Shown one piece after another: positions 7,831 through 15,965 of a DNA stretch of 64,000 bases. A program made the translations under genes and the position numbers. A model generated the notes under the pieces. That model did not search any database, was not told where the DNA came from, and worked only from the letters and a program-made list of their open reading frames with translations. The stretch is from Nitrosomonadales bacterium (GTDB taxonomy: Bacteria > Pseudomonadota > Gammaproteobacteria > Burkholderiales > Gallionellaceae): the NCBI GenBank assembly GCA_016208015.1, contig JACQYW010000008.1, positions 1 to 64,000 on the forward strand. The letters are read 5' to 3'. Position 1 is the stretch's first letter; each line of letters opens with the position of its first letter.

Positions 7831-7860
7831 ATAGGCCAAGGTATAGGCCCTTTGGCCTAT
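7831..7860. repeat. Inverted repeat between the ATP-grasp and HD-GYP genes
   Basis: ATAGGCCAA at 7831-7839 pairs perfectly with 7852-7860, and the intervening bases repeat GTATAGGCC. There is no T-run, so it is a poor intrinsic terminator. It may be a regulatory dyad or leader hairpin of the HD-GYP gene that starts 70 bases on. Confidence 0.4.
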
Positions 7861-7931
7861 TGCGGTGCACTGAGCTGGGTAGCAGAATCCATGTCCAGCT
7901 ATGAAGAACTTAGTGCAGTTCGGAGTCGATC

Positions 7932-9374
7932 ATGGAAACCGCCTTCATCAACCGCAAAGCGCCACTTTTCCAATTGGGCGATCTTGCTTTCCGGATAGAC
8001 CGGGACAATCTGCTTGTCCGCGCCGAACAATTGCGCACCCGGATGGCGATGTATCCTTCGCTCATCTTCAGTCAGGTACTCCTTCAACCGCTGTTCGTCT
8101 GGCTGTTCTGGGAACAGGCGCCGCATAACCAACTGCTGTTCTGGCTTGCCTGCGCATATGCGCTGCATGCCGTGGAAGTCGTGAATCTGGTGATGCAAAA
8201 AGACAAGCTGAGTACTGTGCTGGAGTGCCACGATTGGCACCTGCATTTCACCTTCTTTGCGCTGGCTTCCGGGGTGATGTGGGGGATGGCGGCGTGGATG
8301 TTCTTCCCCGCGGATATCTTTTATCAGGGGCTGATGATCTGCATCATGCTCGGCCTGGTCGCCGGTGCGGTCACCATGAATCCGGTTCACCCGCCGGCTT
8401 CATTTGCCTACCTGTTCGGTCTCATGTTCCCGCTCATCGCGCGCGTGATGGCTGTGGGCGACAAGATGCACTGGATACTGTCCCTGATGCTGGTGTTGTT
8501 CTTGCTGCTGGTGATAGTCGCCGGACAGATCCTGACCAGGACTTTCATGCTGTCGCTGAAGCAGCGCTTCGAAAATCTTGAGCTGCTGCAGCAATTGACA
8601 GCTCAGGAGGCGGAGACGCGGGAGGCCAGAAGGGCGCTTGAAGTGACCAACGGCGAGCTAAGGAACAATGAGGCGATGCTGGAACAGATGGTTCAGAAAC
8701 GCACGGCCGAACTGCTGCAGCGGACCCAAGAGATCGAGCTGATCAAGGATACGACGATCGTTGCATTGTCCTCCTTGGCGGAAACGCGCGACAACGAGAC
8801 GGGGAATCATATTCGCCGCACGCAACGCTACATTCAGACTCTCGCCTTGAAATTGAAGGATCACCCGCGCTTCACACATTTTCTGACGGATGAGAACGTA
8901 ACGCTGCTCTACAAGATCGCGCCCTTGCACGATGTGGGCAAGGTCGGCATTCCCGATTGCATACTCCACAAGCCCGGCAAACTGACCGAAGAAGAATTTG
9001 AGATCATGAAGACGCACGCCGCGCTGGGCGGTAACGCGATCGCTTCCGCTGTGGAAGGCCTGGAATTCCACAGCCCATTCCTCGAGATCGCCTGCCAGAT
9101 CGCGATGAGTCACCACGAAAAATGGAACGGGAGCGGATATCCTGCCGGGTTGCAAGGTGATGATATCCCTATCCCCGCGAGATTGATGGCCTTGGCCGAT
9201 GTGTACGATGCTTTGTCCTGCCGGCGCGTCTACAAGTCGGCAATGGGTGCCGACGAGGTGGAGTCGATCATTCTCGAGGGGCGCGGAAAGCATTTCGATC
9301 CGGATGTGGTCGATGCCTTTCTGGAGGTCCAGCCGCAGTTCATCGAGATCGCCGAGAAGTACAGGGACAACTGA
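7932..9374 (+). CDS. Membrane-bound HD-GYP cyclic-di-GMP phosphodiesterase
   Basis: A 480-aa protein predicted to hydrolyse cyclic di-GMP. The N-terminal third (about residues 45-185) has about six hydrophobic segments and forms a membrane sensor that I do not recognise. A coiled coil follows at about 190-265 (LTAQEAETREARRALEVT region). The HD-GYP domain is at about 265-470: ETGNHIRRTQRY supplies the first His, HDVGKVGIPD has the HD pair at 333-334, HHEKWNGSGYP has GYP at 402-404, and LADVYDAL follows. All expected metal ligands are present, so it should be active. It ends six bases before the convergent stop of amrS. Two GGDEF genes elsewhere in the window would be its natural opposing activity. 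Confidence 0.88.
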   Translation: METAFINRKAPLFQLGDLAFRIDRDNLLVRAEQLRTRMAMYPSLIFSQVLLQPLFVWLFWEQAPHNQLLFWLACAYALHAVEVVNLVMQKDKLSTVLECHDWHLHFTFFALASGVMWGMAAWMFFPADIFYQGLMICIMLGLVAGAVTMNPVHPPASFAYLFGLMFPLIARVMAVGDKMHWILSLMLVLFLLLVIVAGQILTRTFMLSLKQRFENLELLQQLTAQEAETREARRALEVTNGELRNNEAMLEQMVQKRTAELLQRTQEIELIKDTTIVALSSLAETRDNETGNHIRRTQRYIQTLALKLKDHPRFTHFLTDENVTLLYKIAPLHDVGKVGIPDCILHKPGKLTEEEFEIMKTHAALGGNAIASAVEGLEFHSPFLEIACQIAMSHHEKWNGSGYPAGLQGDDIPIPARLMALADVYDALSCRRVYKSAMGADEVESIILEGRGKHFDPDVVDAFLEVQPQFIEIAEKYRDN

Positions 9375-9380
9375 GAAGTA

Positions 9381-10475
9381 TCATCGCTGTTGGAGTACGA
9401 CAGGGATGCGTTGCCTGCCGAATTGTCCCTCATATCTTTCGAAGTGCCCCGCCAGCCTTGCCCCGCAATGCGGGCATTTCCCATCCTCGGTGACCGCGTA
9501 ATCGCGTATCAAGTGCCAGTCGCGCACGATCAGCGGTTTCCGGCAACTCGCGCACAGTGTCGTCCCGCCCGAAAGATCGTGCACGTTGCCGGTATAGACA
9601 TGCAGCAAACCGGCAGAGTGGGCGATCTGCCGCGCCTCGGCGAGTTTGGATGCCGGTGTGGCCGGGATGTCGGTCATCTTGTAGTCGGGATGGAAGGCGG
9701 TGAAATGCAGCGGAACCTCCGTCCCCAGCTCTTTCGCTATCCATTCGCACATCTGGCCGATCTCGTGGGCGGAATCGTTGTAGCCGGGAATCAGCAGCGT
9801 CGTCAGCTCCACCCACACCGGTGTCTCCTGCCGCAGATATTTCAGCGTATCCAGCACGGGTTGCAGGTGCGCGCCGGCCTGCTTGAAATAGAACTGGTCG
9901 GTGAATGCCTTCAGGTCCACGTTCGCCGCATCCATCTTGGTGTAAAACTCCGCACGCGGTTGCGCATGCATATAACCCGCCGTCACCGCCACTGTCTTTA
10001 TGCCCGCATCGTGGCAGGCATCGGCCACATCCATCGCATACTCGGCGAAGATCACCGGATCGTTGTAGGTAAAGGCCACGCTCTTGCAGCCAAGCTCGAC
10101 AGCCGTGTTGGCGATGGCCTCGGGCGTGGCCTGGTCGGCGAGCTTGTCGAAGCTGCGCGATTTGGAGATGTCCCAGTTCTGGCAGAACTTGCAGGCGAGG
10201 TTGCAGCCCGCCGTGCCGAACGACAGGATGCTGCTGCCCGGATAGAAGTGATTGAGCGGTTTTTTCTCGATGGGATCGACACAAAACCCGGAACTGCGCC
10301 CATAGGTGGTCAGTACCATGATGTCGCCGACGCGGCCGCGCACGAAACAGGCACCGCGCTGTCCTTCGTTCAATTTGCAGTCGCGCGGACACAGGTCGCA
10401 CTGGATGCGTCCGTCATCGAGTTTGTGCCAATATTTGGCGGGGTACTGCTCGGCGATGCTGATAGGTTCGTCCAT
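9381..10475 (-). CDS. amrS: AmmeMemoRadiSam system radical SAM enzyme
   Basis: A 364-aa radical SAM protein. The [4Fe-4S] motif CNLACKFC has cysteines at 91, 95 and 98. N-terminal cysteines 26, 29, 33 and 43 (CDLCPRDC and GACF) and a C-terminal pair set (CASC and CPHC) suggest extra metal sites. Closest in layout to pyruvate-formate-lyase-activating-like proteins of the AmrS family. The open frame extends upstream to 10610, but ATG 10475 is preferred because it lies two bases after the amrA stop and begins the conserved region. It is last in the leftward operon amrB-amrA-amrS. The reaction of this three-gene system is not established. Confidence 0.88.
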   Translation of the reverse strand: MDEPISIAEQYPAKYWHKLDDGRIQCDLCPRDCKLNEGQRGACFVRGRVGDIMVLTTYGRSSGFCVDPIEKKPLNHFYPGSSILSFGTAGCNLACKFCQNWDISKSRSFDKLADQATPEAIANTAVELGCKSVAFTYNDPVIFAEYAMDVADACHDAGIKTVAVTAGYMHAQPRAEFYTKMDAANVDLKAFTDQFYFKQAGAHLQPVLDTLKYLRQETPVWVELTTLLIPGYNDSAHEIGQMCEWIAKELGTEVPLHFTAFHPDYKMTDIPATPASKLAEARQIAHSAGLLHVYTGNVHDLSGGTTLCASCRKPLIVRDWHLIRDYAVTEDGKCPHCGARLAGHFERYEGQFGRQRIPVVLQQR

Positions 10476-10477
10476 GG

Positions 10478-11029
10478 TCACACAACCTCTTCGAATTTCT
10501 GCACGCGGTAGCGCGAGAGCTTGATATCGTCCGACCAGAAATCTTCCGGCAATCCCGCCTTTGCCTTCAGATGCTCGATGAACGATCGCGGGTCGGACAA
10601 CTGTGCCCATACTTGCGGCAGATAGGTGGCGCGGTGCATTCCGTATTCGAGAATGACGCCGTCCAGACCGGGATCCAGTTGGGCCAGCGCGTCCTGCTCG
10701 CTGGTGAAGTCGATCGGTTGCGGCGGGCTGAGCAGGGAGACTTCGATGACGACCTTGGCGAACTCTTCCTTGCCGAGCGGTGTAAAGCGCGGGTCGCGGA
10801 AGGCGGCTGCCACCGCGTTGGCCCGGACATCTTCAAGCAGGGAGCGGCGCGCTTCCAGACTGCCGATGCAGCCGCGCAACTGGTCGTGCAGAGTCAGCGT
10901 GACGAAGGTCGCGCCGGGTTCTTCCAGCCAACCGGTGCGCGGCAGATCGTGCGAGATGAAGCCAAGCTCTCCCGCGATGGCCGCCCGCGCCAGGTGCAGC
11001 AGGGTCTTGCCTTTGTCAGTGTCGAACAT
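10478..11029 (-). CDS. amrA: AMMECR1-family protein of the AmmeMemoRadiSam system
   Basis: A 183-aa protein with the family hallmark LRGCIGSLEARRSL and a conserved PRFTPL segment. The family is named after human AMMECR1 and is conserved in archaea, bacteria and eukaryotes; its biochemical role is unknown. The start at 11029 is chosen over 11035 because GGAGA lies at proper spacing before it, whereas it directly abuts the earlier ATG. The gene overlaps the 3' end of amrB by 14 bases and precedes amrS by two, so the three are one translationally coupled operon. Confidence 0.87.
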   Translation of the reverse strand: MFDTDKGKTLLHLARAAIAGELGFISHDLPRTGWLEEPGATFVTLTLHDQLRGCIGSLEARRSLLEDVRANAVAAAFRDPRFTPLGKEEFAKVVIEVSLLSPPQPIDFTSEQDALAQLDPGLDGVILEYGMHRATYLPQVWAQLSDPRSFIEHLKAKAGLPEDFWSDDIKLSRYRVQKFEEVV

Positions 11030-11822
11030 GATCATTCTCCTCGGTGAAGGCGAACGCGGCATAACCGACCACCCTGTCGCGGTCGCCAGCCGTGTCGCCG
11101 GAATTGCGCAGGTCGAGCAGATGCGGTGAGAGATGGTGTTTGCGTGCCGCCAACAGCAAACCGCTGATCGGTGTGCCGCCGCAAGCCTGCTCATGGCCGA
11201 TGGGTTGGTGCAAACGGAGGATATCATCGGCGGTCTTGCCGTCGACGAACTGGGCTGCCGAGTAGGGCAGGTAATGCGACAGATCGGAACTGACGACGAT
11301 CAGCGTCTCCTCGCCGCCCCACACCGCTTCCAGCACTTCGGCGACCTCTTCGGCGGTTGCCATGCCTACCGCCAGTGGCAGGATCGTGAAGTCGTGCAGT
11401 ACGCTTTGCAGGAACGGCAATTGCACTTCGAGCGAATGTTCCTGCTCGTGAACTTCGCCGCTGACAACGACCTGCGGCAGCGACACGATGGCCTGTATCG
11501 CGTCGATGTCGAGGTTCAGGCGTCCCAGCGGAGTGTAGAACGCTTCCGCATCCGGCAAGGCCAGACCTTGCACCGCCACGCGGTGCGTGGGACCGAGCAG
11601 GACGACGCGGCGGATGCGATGGGCGATGTCTTTCAGGCTGGCGTAGGCGCTTGCCGCGATCGCGCCGGAATAGATGTAGCCCGCATGAGGCGCGATCAGC
11701 GCCTTGGGCTGCAACTGGGGAGACTGGGCGGCGCCGAGGAGATCATGCACTTCATGCGCAAGCTGCCGGGAATCGGCGGGGTAGAACAGACCGGCAACGG
11801 CGGGTGGACGAATGGCAGACAT
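11016..11822 (-). CDS. amrB: MEMO1-family dioxygenase-like protein of the AmmeMemoRadiSam system
   Basis: A 268-aa protein of the MEMO family, which has a class III extradiol-dioxygenase fold. Seen: RPPAVAGLFYP at the N-terminus, APHAGYIYSG, LLGPTHR, HEQEHSLEVQLPFLQ, and VVSSDLSHYLPY. These carry the conserved His and Asp residues that line the family's metal site. The start at 11822 (MSAIRPP) has an AGGGAG ribosome binding site. The longer upstream frame to 12137 is not conserved-looking. It is first gene of the leftward operon with amrA and amrS. Confidence 0.9.
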   Translation of the reverse strand: MSAIRPPAVAGLFYPADSRQLAHEVHDLLGAAQSPQLQPKALIAPHAGYIYSGAIAASAYASLKDIAHRIRRVVLLGPTHRVAVQGLALPDAEAFYTPLGRLNLDIDAIQAIVSLPQVVVSGEVHEQEHSLEVQLPFLQSVLHDFTILPLAVGMATAEEVAEVLEAVWGGEETLIVVSSDLSHYLPYSAAQFVDGKTADDILRLHQPIGHEQACGGTPISGLLLAARKHHLSPHLLDLRNSGDTAGDRDRVVGYAAFAFTEENDHVRH

Positions 11823-11846
11823 GGCGATCTCCCTTTGGTGATATTT

Positions 11847-11876
11847 GTAATATGGCGGTTTGACACGAATATTCAA
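11847..11876 (-). promoter_or_regulatory. Putative sigma-70-like promoter of the amrBAS operon
   Basis: On the minus strand TTGAAT (11876-11871) is followed after 18 bases by TATTAC (11852-11847), about 25 bases before the amrB start. The -35 region overlaps a dyad, GACAC at 11862-11866 and GTGTC at 11877-11881 around GAATATTC, which could be an operator. Confidence 0.4.
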
Positions 11877-12081
11877 GTGTCGATCCGCTGACGTTCCTCC
11901 ATCACGAGTGTCGCGATATGGACGGTACCCATTGTGCTTGCTTCGCGCCGACCCGATCCGCCCCTGTGCCACTGGTGTGTCGTTATGATACGCCGTGGCA
12001 CAGAGCTTGCTTTGACGGTGGCAGGCGCGTTGCAAGGATATGGGCGGGCTACAAAAATAAAGATGCAGTACAGGAGAGAAA

Positions 12082-12279
12082 GTGAAGAGTGGTGATAACC
12101 CCGCTACCTTGCCCGCGTCCTGCGGAAGGTGCGGCAAGACGATCAGGATGCGTGAAGATTCGGATGCCGTGTTGTGTACCGCGATCCTCGACCTCGTGGA
12201 TGCGAGTTACGAGGACGTGTGCGTGTATTACGTCGAGCGCGACGAGCCTTGCGGCCCGTCTTCCTTGGATCGCACCTGA
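12082..12279 (+). CDS. Small cysteine-containing hypothetical protein
   Basis: A 65-aa frame with a GTG start and a good AGGAGA ribosome binding site just upstream. It contains CGRC (Cys14, Cys17) plus Cys at about 32, 47 and 57, and is acidic in the second half. A single CxxC with scattered cysteines could bind a metal but is not a recognisable zinc finger. It ends one base before the mdh stop codon on the other strand. I do not recognise a family; the case rests on the ribosome binding site and on filling an otherwise empty gap. Confidence 0.45.
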   Translation: MKSGDNPATLPASCGRCGKTIRMREDSDAVLCTAILDLVDASYEDVCVYYVERDEPCGPSSLDRT

Positions 12280-12280
12280 T

Positions 12281-13273
12281 CTACCCCAGCAAGTGTTTGA
12301 CGAGCTCACGCTCGCCAAGCAGTTCCTTGTGACTGTCCAGCATGTGCTTGCGCCCCAACTCGCTGATCGGCAGATCCTTCACGATGGTGTAATGCCCGTT
12401 GCGGCAGGTGACGGGGAAACCGTAGATGACGCCTTCCGGGATACCGTAGCTGCCGTCCGACGGCACACTCATGGTGACCCAGTCATTGTGGTGCGAATAC
12501 AGCAGCCAATCGTGCATATGGCCGATGGCGGCATTCGCCGCGCTCGCGGCACTGCTTAGACCGCGCGCTTCGATGACGGCGCCGCCGCGTTTCTGCACGG
12601 TGGGGATGAATTCGCTTTCGACCCAGTCCTCCCAGCCGTTCTGCCTCAACACTTCGATCACTTTGCGCCCGCGTATCTCGGCGTGCGACAGGTCGGGGTA
12701 CTGTGTGCCGGAGTGGTTGCCCCAGATCACCATCTTCTTGATGTCCTGGATGGGCTGGAACAGCTTGAGAGCCACCTGTGTGATGGCGCGGTTGTGATCG
12801 AGCCGCATCATTGCGCTGAAGTTGCGCGGGTCGAGGTCTGGCGCGTTCTTCATGGCGATGAGCGCATTGGTGTTGGCGGGGTTGCCGACCACCAGCACCT
12901 TCACATGGCGTGCGGCGACCTCGTTGAGGATGCGTCCCTGTTCGGAGAAGATGGCGCCGTTGGCTTCGAGCAGGTCCTTGCGTTCCATGCCTTTGCTGCG
13001 CGGACGCGCGCCGACCAGCAGCACGACCTCGGCATCGCGGAAGGCGACACGCGGATCGTCGGTGGTGATGACCTGTTGCAGGCTGGGGAAGGCGCAGTCT
13101 TCCAGCTCCATCGCCACCCCGCGCAACATCTGCTGTGCCTGCGGGATGTCGAGCAGTTGCAGGATGATGGGTTGTTCGCGGCCCAGCATGTCGCCGTTGG
13201 CGATGCGGAACAACATGCTGTAACCGATCTGTCCGGCTGCGCCGGTGATCGCGACACGGATAGGGGCTTTCAT
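12281..13273 (-). CDS. mdh: Malate dehydrogenase
   Basis: NAD-dependent oxidation of malate to oxaloacetate in the TCA cycle. At 330 aa it is the longer cytosolic-type MDH common in betaproteobacteria. Seen: the nucleotide-binding [15 protein letters not shown] at residues 11-25, the substrate-binding loop [15 protein letters not shown] near 88-102, and the catalytic His187 in [10 protein letters not shown]. An AGGGAGAAC ribosome binding site precedes the ATG. It is divergent from the sdh operon, so mdh and the sdh genes share a 207-bp upstream region. Confidence 0.95.
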   Translation of the reverse strand: MKAPIRVAITGAAGQIGYSMLFRIANGDMLGREQPIILQLLDIPQAQQMLRGVAMELEDCAFPSLQQVITTDDPRVAFRDAEVVLLVGARPRSKGMERKDLLEANGAIFSEQGRILNEVAARHVKVLVVGNPANTNALIAMKNAPDLDPRNFSAMMRLDHNRAITQVALKLFQPIQDIKKMVIWGNHSGTQYPDLSHAEIRGRKVIEVLRQNGWEDWVESEFIPTVQKRGGAVIEARGLSSAASAANAAIGHMHDWLLYSHHNDWVTMSVPSDGSYGIPEGVIYGFPVTCRNGHYTIVKDLPISELGRKHMLDSHKELLGERELVKHLLG

Positions 13274-13480
13274 GTTGTTCTCCCTTGAGTTGGTGGCCCG
13301 GATTATGACTGATGGGAAGAGGCGATTTCCGGAATCCGATTATTAATTATCCGAATGCGATTATTAAATTTTTCCGCTCCGGACGATTTCAAGCCTGATC
13401 ATAGTCCTTTTGCTTTTCTCTCGCCACGGCGAGGTGTAGGATTGGACACATCGGAATGTGCTTGAGGCAAGAAATATAAA
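13274..13480. promoter_or_regulatory. Divergent control region between mdh and sdhC
   Basis: This 207-bp region is AT-rich in the middle, with the near-repeat CCGATTATTAA / GCGATTATTAA around 13337-13368. Two dyads lie closer to sdhC: CTCGCC-AC-GGCGAG at 13420-13433 and CACAT-CGGA-ATGTG at 13447-13460. It must hold both promoters, but I see no convincing pair of promoter hexamers. No coding frame here looks real. Confidence 0.4.
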
Positions 13481-13855
13481 ATGAATAAAACGCGACCCAA
13501 GCATCTTGCGCTGCATCTGATCAAACTGCCGCTTTCCGGCTATGTCTCCATCCTGCACCGTCTCAGCGGTGCCATGTTGTTCATCGCGCTGCCCTTGTTG
13601 CTGTTGTTGCTCGACCAGAGCCTGCGCTCGATCGAAACTTACACCAACCTGAATGACAACCTTGCGAATCCTTTGCTGAAATTGCTGTTGCTTGGATTGC
13701 TGTGGGCGTTCCTGCATCACTTCTGCGCCGGCTTGCGCTATCTGGTCATCGACCTGCACCTGCTGCCGAGTCTTTCCGCGGCCCGCGCCAGCAGCAAGTG
13801 GGTGTTGGCGGTCAGCCTGAGTCTGACCGTGCTACTGGGGGTGAAGCTATGGTGA
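13481..13855 (+). CDS. sdhC: Succinate dehydrogenase cytochrome b556 subunit
   Basis: A 124-aa membrane anchor of succinate dehydrogenase (complex II) with three hydrophobic helices. The quinone-site signature [12 protein letters not shown] lies near residue 23. The segment [16 protein letters not shown] holds the likely axial heme b His, aligning with E. coli His84. The normal His after Gly-Ile-Arg is Tyr here, which is not a heme ligand position. It overlaps sdhD by seven bases. Confidence 0.92.
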   Translation: MNKTRPKHLALHLIKLPLSGYVSILHRLSGAMLFIALPLLLLLLDQSLRSIETYTNLNDNLANPLLKLLLLGLLWAFLHHFCAGLRYLVIDLHLLPSLSAARASSKWVLAVSLSLTVLLGVKLW

Positions 13856-14196
13856 ACCGCGTCGTCACGGGAGCGCACTACGGTCTGCGCGATTGGCTGG
13901 CACAGCGAGTCACCGCCGCGGTGATGGCGGTCTATGTCCTGGCACTTGCAGTCTATCTATTGATGCAGCCGGGTTTCGGTTACGACACCTGGGTCTATCT
14001 GTTCTCGGGCAACGTGATGCGCACGTTCTCGATGCTGTTCCTGTTGAGTCTGTTCTATCACGCCTGGATCGGCGTGCGCGACATCGTGATGGATTACGTG
14101 AAACCGGCGGGCATCCGCCTGCTGATCCATGTGTTGGTGATACTGGCATTGATCCTCTATGTGATCTGGTCGGTGCAGATACTTTGGGGACTCTGA
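13849..14196 (+). CDS. sdhD: Succinate dehydrogenase membrane anchor subunit
   Basis: A 115-aa protein with three membrane helices, the second anchor of complex II. The segment [18 protein letters not shown] contains the second heme ligand His and the Asp-Tyr pair that contributes to the quinone pocket in E. coli SdhD. The ATG at 13849 lies inside the sdhC end, and its stop shares one base with the sdhA start, so the genes are translationally coupled. Confidence 0.92.
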   Translation: MVNRVVTGAHYGLRDWLAQRVTAAVMAVYVLALAVYLLMQPGFGYDTWVYLFSGNVMRTFSMLFLLSLFYHAWIGVRDIVMDYVKPAGIRLLIHVLVILALILYVIWSVQILWGL

Positions 14197-15959
14197 TGGC
14201 GATAACGAAAAGAACATTCGACGTGGTGGTGGTGGGCGCAGGCGGAGCAGGCATGCGTGCGGCGCTGACACTCTCCCAGGCGGGACTCAAGGTCGCCGTG
14301 CTTTCCAAAGTGTTTCCGACACGCTCGCATACCGTGGCTGCCCAGGGGGGTATCGCCGCTTCGCTGGGTAACGTCAACGAGGACAACTGGCACTGGCATA
14401 TGTACGACACCGTGAAAGGTTCCGACTACCTGGGCGACCAGGATGCCATCGAATACATGTGCCGTGCCGCACCCGAAGTGGTGTACGAACTCGAGCACTT
14501 TGGCATGCCGTTCGACCGTCTCGACAGCGGCAAGATCTACCAGCGCCCGTTCGGCGGCCACATGCAGGACTACGGCAAGAACCCGGTGCCGCGGGCCTGT
14601 GCCGCCGCCGACCGTACCGGACATGCGTTGTTACACACCCTGTATCAGCAGAACGTCAAAGCCAACACCAACTTCTTCATCGAATGGAAGGCGCTGGACC
14701 TGATCCGTGATGAGGACGGAGACGTGCTGGGTGTAGTGGCGATGGAGATCGAGACTTCCGAGGTGATGATCCTGCAGGCGCGCGCGACGCTGTTCGCCAC
14801 CGGCGGCGCGGGACGCATCTTCTCGGCCAGCACCAATGCCTACATCAATACCGGCGACGGACTCGGCATGGCGGCACGCGCTGGCATCCCGCTGGAAGAC
14901 ATGGAGTTCTTCCAGTTCCATCCGACCGGCGTGCACGGCGCGGGTGTGCTGATCACCGAAGGCGTGCGCGGCGAGGGCGGCTATCTGGTGAACAAGGACG
15001 GCGAGCGCTTCATGCCGCGTTATGCGCCGACCGCCAAGGACTTGGCCAGCCGCGACGTGGTGTCGCGCGCGATGGCGACCGAGATCAAGGAAGGCCGCGG
15101 CTGCGGCCCGCACGGCGATCATGTGCTGCTCAAGCTCGACCATCTGGGGGACGAGGTGATCCGCCACCGCCTGCCGGGCATCCGCGACATCGCCATCAAA
15201 TTCGCCCATGTTGATCCGTCCAAAGCACCCATCCCGGTGGTGCCGACCGCGCACTACATGATGGGCGGTATCCCGACCAACTATCACGGCCAGGTCGTTG
15301 CGCCGCACGGTACCGCGCCGGAAGACGTGGTGCAGGGCTTCTACGCCGTGGGCGAATGCGCCTGCGTGTCGGTGCACGGGGCGAACCGCCTCGGCTGCAA
15401 CTCGTTGCTCGACCTGATCGTGTTCGGTCGCGCGGCGGCACGGCAGATCATCGAGGACCTGAAGAACAACCCCAATCCCAAGCCTTTGCCTGCCGATGCG
15501 GCCGACCGTCCGCTGGCGCGTCTGGCTCGTCTGGAGAGCCAGAAGGACGGCGAGAGCGTGGCCGAAGTGGGCGACGCGATGCGCAAGACCATGCAGTTGC
15601 ACTGCGGCGTGTTCCGTTTCCCCGATCTGTTGTCGCAGGGCGTGAGCAAGATACGCGAAGTGGCGGAGCGTGTGCGCCACACCGGGATCAGGGACAAGAG
15701 CAAGGTTTTCAACACCGCCCGCGTCGAGGCGCTGGAGCTGGACAACCTCATCGAAGTGGCGCAAGCGACGATGACCGCCGCCGAGGCGCGCAAGGAAAGC
15801 CGCGGCGCCCATGCACGCGAGGACTTCCCCGAGCGTGACGACAAGAATTGGCTGAAGCATTCGCTGTATTACAGCGAAGGGCAGCGGCTCGATTACAAGC
15901 CGGTACGACTGAAACCGCTGACGGTGGAGTCGTTCCCGCTCAAGGCACGGGTGTACTAG
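14196..15959 (+). CDS. sdhA: Succinate dehydrogenase flavoprotein subunit
   Basis: A 587-aa FAD-containing catalytic subunit that oxidises succinate to fumarate. Seen: the FAD-binding [13 protein letters not shown] at residues 11-23, the covalent FAD His45 in [10 protein letters not shown], the active-site region FHPTGV and TEGVRGEGG, and [13 protein letters not shown]. The start at 14196 overlaps the sdhD stop by one base. The usual next gene, sdhB, is displaced by a diguanylate cyclase gene that begins six bases after the sdhA stop. Confidence 0.96.
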   Translation: MAITKRTFDVVVVGAGGAGMRAALTLSQAGLKVAVLSKVFPTRSHTVAAQGGIAASLGNVNEDNWHWHMYDTVKGSDYLGDQDAIEYMCRAAPEVVYELEHFGMPFDRLDSGKIYQRPFGGHMQDYGKNPVPRACAAADRTGHALLHTLYQQNVKANTNFFIEWKALDLIRDEDGDVLGVVAMEIETSEVMILQARATLFATGGAGRIFSASTNAYINTGDGLGMAARAGIPLEDMEFFQFHPTGVHGAGVLITEGVRGEGGYLVNKDGERFMPRYAPTAKDLASRDVVSRAMATEIKEGRGCGPHGDHVLLKLDHLGDEVIRHRLPGIRDIAIKFAHVDPSKAPIPVVPTAHYMMGGIPTNYHGQVVAPHGTAPEDVVQGFYAVGECACVSVHGANRLGCNSLLDLIVFGRAAARQIIEDLKNNPNPKPLPADAADRPLARLARLESQKDGESVAEVGDAMRKTMQLHCGVFRFPDLLSQGVSKIREVAERVRHTGIRDKSKVFNTARVEALELDNLIEVAQATMTAAEARKESRGAHAREDFPERDDKNWLKHSLYYSEGQRLDYKPVRLKPLTVESFPLKARVY

Positions 15960-15965
15960 GCTGTC

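Noticed and set aside
12049-12318. 89-aa minus-strand frame opposite the small cysteine protein
   Set aside because: It overlaps the mdh 3' end in another frame and has no ribosome binding site; the plus-strand 65-aa frame is the better candidate.
13274-13480. Riboswitch or small RNA in the mdh-sdhC gap
   Set aside because: Two short dyads exist, but no known riboswitch core or terminator/antiterminator pair could be drawn.
14631-15860. 409-aa antisense frame across sdhA
   Set aside because: Shadow of the GC-rich sdhA codons. Composition is His/Arg/Ala-biased with no domain, while the plus strand encodes a full flavoprotein.
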